From an uncultured Oscillospiraceae bacterium (GTDB taxonomy: Bacteria > Bacillota > Clostridia > Oscillospirales > Oscillospiraceae): 7,097 nt of DNA. Positions within the stretch are counted from its first letter, which is position 1; every line of letters starts with the position of its first letter. The notes beneath the pieces were generated by a model. It made no database searches. It was not told where the DNA came from and worked only from the letters and a program-made list of their open reading frames with translations. This document shows, in pieces, positions 5,491 to 7,097 of this stretch. Location: the NCBI GenBank assembly GCA_934569195.1, contig CAKTKB010000073.1, positions 1 to 7,097 of the forward strand, in the 5' to 3' direction. A program made the translations under genes and the position numbers.

Positions 5491-7097
5491 ATGACCCAAT
5501 CCAGAACCCATACCTGCGGCGAGCTGCGGCTCTCCGACGCAGGCAAGGAAGTTACCATAGCCGGTTGGTTGGAAAACGTCCGGGAGGTCGGCTCCAATTT
5601 TGCCTTTCTGGTCCTGCGGGATTACTACGGCACCACCCAGGTGGTCGTGGAGACCGAAGAGATGATGCACATAATCAAGGGCATCAACAAGGAGTCCACC
5701 ATCCAGGTCCAGGGTGTCGTCCGGGAGCGGGAGAGCAAAAATCCCAAGCTGCCCACCGGCGATATCGAGGTCGTTCCCCAGCGCATCACGGTGCTGGGCA
5801 AGTGCCGCTACAACCAGCTTCCCTTTGAAATCAACAAGAGCCGGGAGGCCGACGAAAACACTCGTCTGAAGTACCGCTACCTGGATCTGCGCAATCCTGC
5901 CGTTAAGAAGAACATTATCCTGCGCTGCAACGTGGTGGCCGCCCTGCGGCAGTCCATGACGGAGCACGGCTTCCTGGAAATCACCACGCCCATCCTGACC
6001 GCCTCCTCCCCCGAGGGCGCCCGGGACTATCTGGTTCCTGCCCGGAATCACCCCGGAAAATTCTATGCCCTGCCCCAGGCTCCCCAGCAGTTCAAGCAGC
6101 TGCTGATGACCTCCGGCTTTGACCGCTATTTCCAGATTGCCCCCTGCTTCCGGGATGAGGACGCCCGGGCCGACCGCTCCCCCGGCGAGTTCTATCAGCT
6201 GGATATGGAGATGGCCTTCGCCACCCAGGAGGACGTTTTCTCCGTCCTGGAGGACGTTCTGCCTCCCATTTTTGCCAAATACGGCGCTTATGACCGGGCC
6301 AGCGGTGCGCCCTTCACCCGGATTCCCTACGCCGAGGCCATGGAAAAGTACGGCTCCGACAAGCCCGATCTGCGCATCGACCTGACCGCGCAGGATGTGA
6401 CCGAGCTGCTGGGCGGATGCGGCTTTGCCCCCTTTGAAGGCAACCGGGTAAAGGCCGTGATCCTTCACGATTTCCACGAAACCCGCAAATTTATTGACAA
6501 GACACTCTCCGAGGTGGAGGTCATCTCCGGCAGTAAGCCCTATTGGTTCCGCCTGGACGAGAACGGCGAGCTGGTAGGCGGCATTTCCAAGTTCCTTGCC
6601 CCCACGAAGGATGCCGTTGTCGCCGGTCTGAATCTGAAGCCCAACGACTTTGTCGCCCTGTCCGCCGGAAAGCTGGGGCAGGCTCAGAAAACCGCAGGCG
6701 CTCTGATCAAGACCCTGGGTGCTGCCGTACCCGGCCACATGGACCGGGAGCAGTATGCCTTCTGCTGGATCGTAGACTTCCCCATGTACGAGGTGGGCGA
6801 GGAGTCCGGCTCTCTGGAATTCTGCCACAACCCCTTCTCCATGCCCTCCGGCGGGCTGGAGGTCCTGTTGAAGGCCGAGCGGGGCGAGATCGATCCCCTG
6901 AGCATCACCGCCGACCAGTACGACCTGGTGTGCAACGGCGTGGAGCTTTCCTCCGGCGCCGTCCGGAACCACGATCCCGAGATCATGGTCAAGGCCTTTG
7001 AGCTGGTGGGCCTGGGCGAGGAGGATGTGAAGGCCAAATTCCCCGCCATGTACAATGCTTTCTGCTACGGTGCGCCCCCTCATGCAGGCATCGCCCC
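5491..7097 (+). CDS. aspS: Aspartyl-tRNA synthetase, 3' end outside the window
   Basis: Class IIb aminoacyl-tRNA synthetase that activates aspartate with ATP and charges tRNA-Asp in the cytoplasm. The first 535 codons are present; bacterial enzymes are about 590-600 residues, so only the C-terminal part is missing. Order of domains: OB-fold anticodon-binding domain (about 1-110, GW at 25-26 and RDYYGTTQ at 43-50); catalytic core with motif 1 ending at Pro167, the SSPEGARD flipping loop (172-179, Glu175), PQAPQQFKQ (195-203, Lys202), and motif 2 FRDEDARADR (220-229, Arg221); the bacterial GAD insertion domain (about 312-415); and the return to the core with Glu485 and Arg492, which match E. 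coli Glu482 and Arg489. The window stops at HAGIA (531-535), right at motif 3. The SPGEFYQLD form of the motif 2 region has one more residue than E. coli, a variant I recall from alphaproteobacterial enzymes. The GAD domain and motif spacing exclude asparaginyl- and lysyl-tRNA synthetases. It has its own promoter and is preceded by a terminator. Discriminating versus non-discriminating tRNA use is undecided. Confidence 0.96.
   Translation, partial: MTQSRTHTCGELRLSDAGKEVTIAGWLENVREVGSNFAFLVLRDYYGTTQVVVETEEMMHIIKGINKESTIQVQGVVRERESKNPKLPTGDIEVVPQRITVLGKCRYNQLPFEINKSREADENTRLKYRYLDLRNPAVKKNIILRCNVVAALRQSMTEHGFLEITTPILTASSPEGARDYLVPARNHPGKFYALPQAPQQFKQLLMTSGFDRYFQIAPCFRDEDARADRSPGEFYQLDMEMAFATQEDVFSVLEDVLPPIFAKYGAYDRASGAPFTRIPYAEAMEKYGSDKPDLRIDLTAQDVTELLGGCGFAPFEGNRVKAVILHDFHETRKFIDKTLSEVEVISGSKPYWFRLDENGELVGGISKFLAPTKDAVVAGLNLKPNDFVALSAGKLGQAQKTAGALIKTLGAAVPGHMDREQYAFCWIVDFPMYEVGEESGSLEFCHNPFSMPSGGLEVLLKAERGEIDPLSITADQYDLVCNGVELSSGAVRNHDPEIMVKAFELVGLGEEDVKAKFPAMYNAFCYGAPPHAGIA

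Noticed and set aside
5483..5494. Three-codon reading frame ATG TCA TCA TGA overlapping the aspS start, as a possible leader peptide.
   Set aside because: It is only 2 nt from the ribosome binding site, too short to act as a leader, and no attenuator structure is visible.
3502..7083. A 1193-codon open frame on the minus strand opposite the ABC transporter and aspS.
   Set aside because: Both genes happen to share the same plus-strand frame and both use G/C-ending codons, which removes stop codons from one antisense frame. The translation is Gly/Val/His-rich with no recognisable domain, and it would run through a terminator and a promoter.

Overview
The window looks like a stretch of chromosome from a GC-rich Firmicute, most likely a gut-type clostridium of the Oscillospirales/Ruminococcaceae kind. 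This placement is an inference from three things: strongly G/C-ending codons with AT-richer intergenic gaps, a Gram-positive style fused ABC/FtsX transporter with a very large outside domain, and a clostridial type of membrane-anchored deacetylase-like protein. No phylogenetic marker was compared. I see no transposase, phage gene, CRISPR array, tRNA or rRNA.

Layout from left to right. (1) 89-976, minus strand: a free-standing acyltransferase of the CAT / 2-oxoacid dehydrogenase E2 catalytic-domain type, with no lipoyl domain. (2) 977-1167: a compact divergent intergenic region with two good sigma-A type promoters, TTGAAA-17-TATAAT on minus and TTGCAT-17-TATAAT on plus. A perfect 6+6 inverted repeat lies between them. 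(3) 1168-2610, plus: a membrane-anchored polysaccharide deacetylase-like protein whose metal/catalytic positions look largely lost, followed by a strong intrinsic terminator. (4) 2746-5358, plus: an 870-residue ABC ATPase fused to an FtsX/MacB-type permease, with its own ribosome binding site and a possible OmpR-type direct repeat upstream, again followed by an intrinsic terminator. (5) 5491 to the right edge, plus: aspS, aspartyl-tRNA synthetase, cut by the window end just inside motif 3.

Each plus-strand gene sits in its own transcription unit, because terminators separate genes 3/4 and 4/5. The window is therefore a row of monocistronic genes, not an operon, and there is no strong reason to think the products form one pathway. 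The two envelope genes (deacetylase-like protein and ABC/FtsX transporter) could share an envelope theme, but that is only proximity.

I found no convincing new multi-gene system. The most interesting points are two probable pseudoenzymes or altered enzymes side by side: an E2/CAT-like protein with Glu where the catalytic His should be, and a deacetylase-like protein with Cys-Ala where the Asp-Asp pair should be. They are transcribed divergently across a candidate operator.
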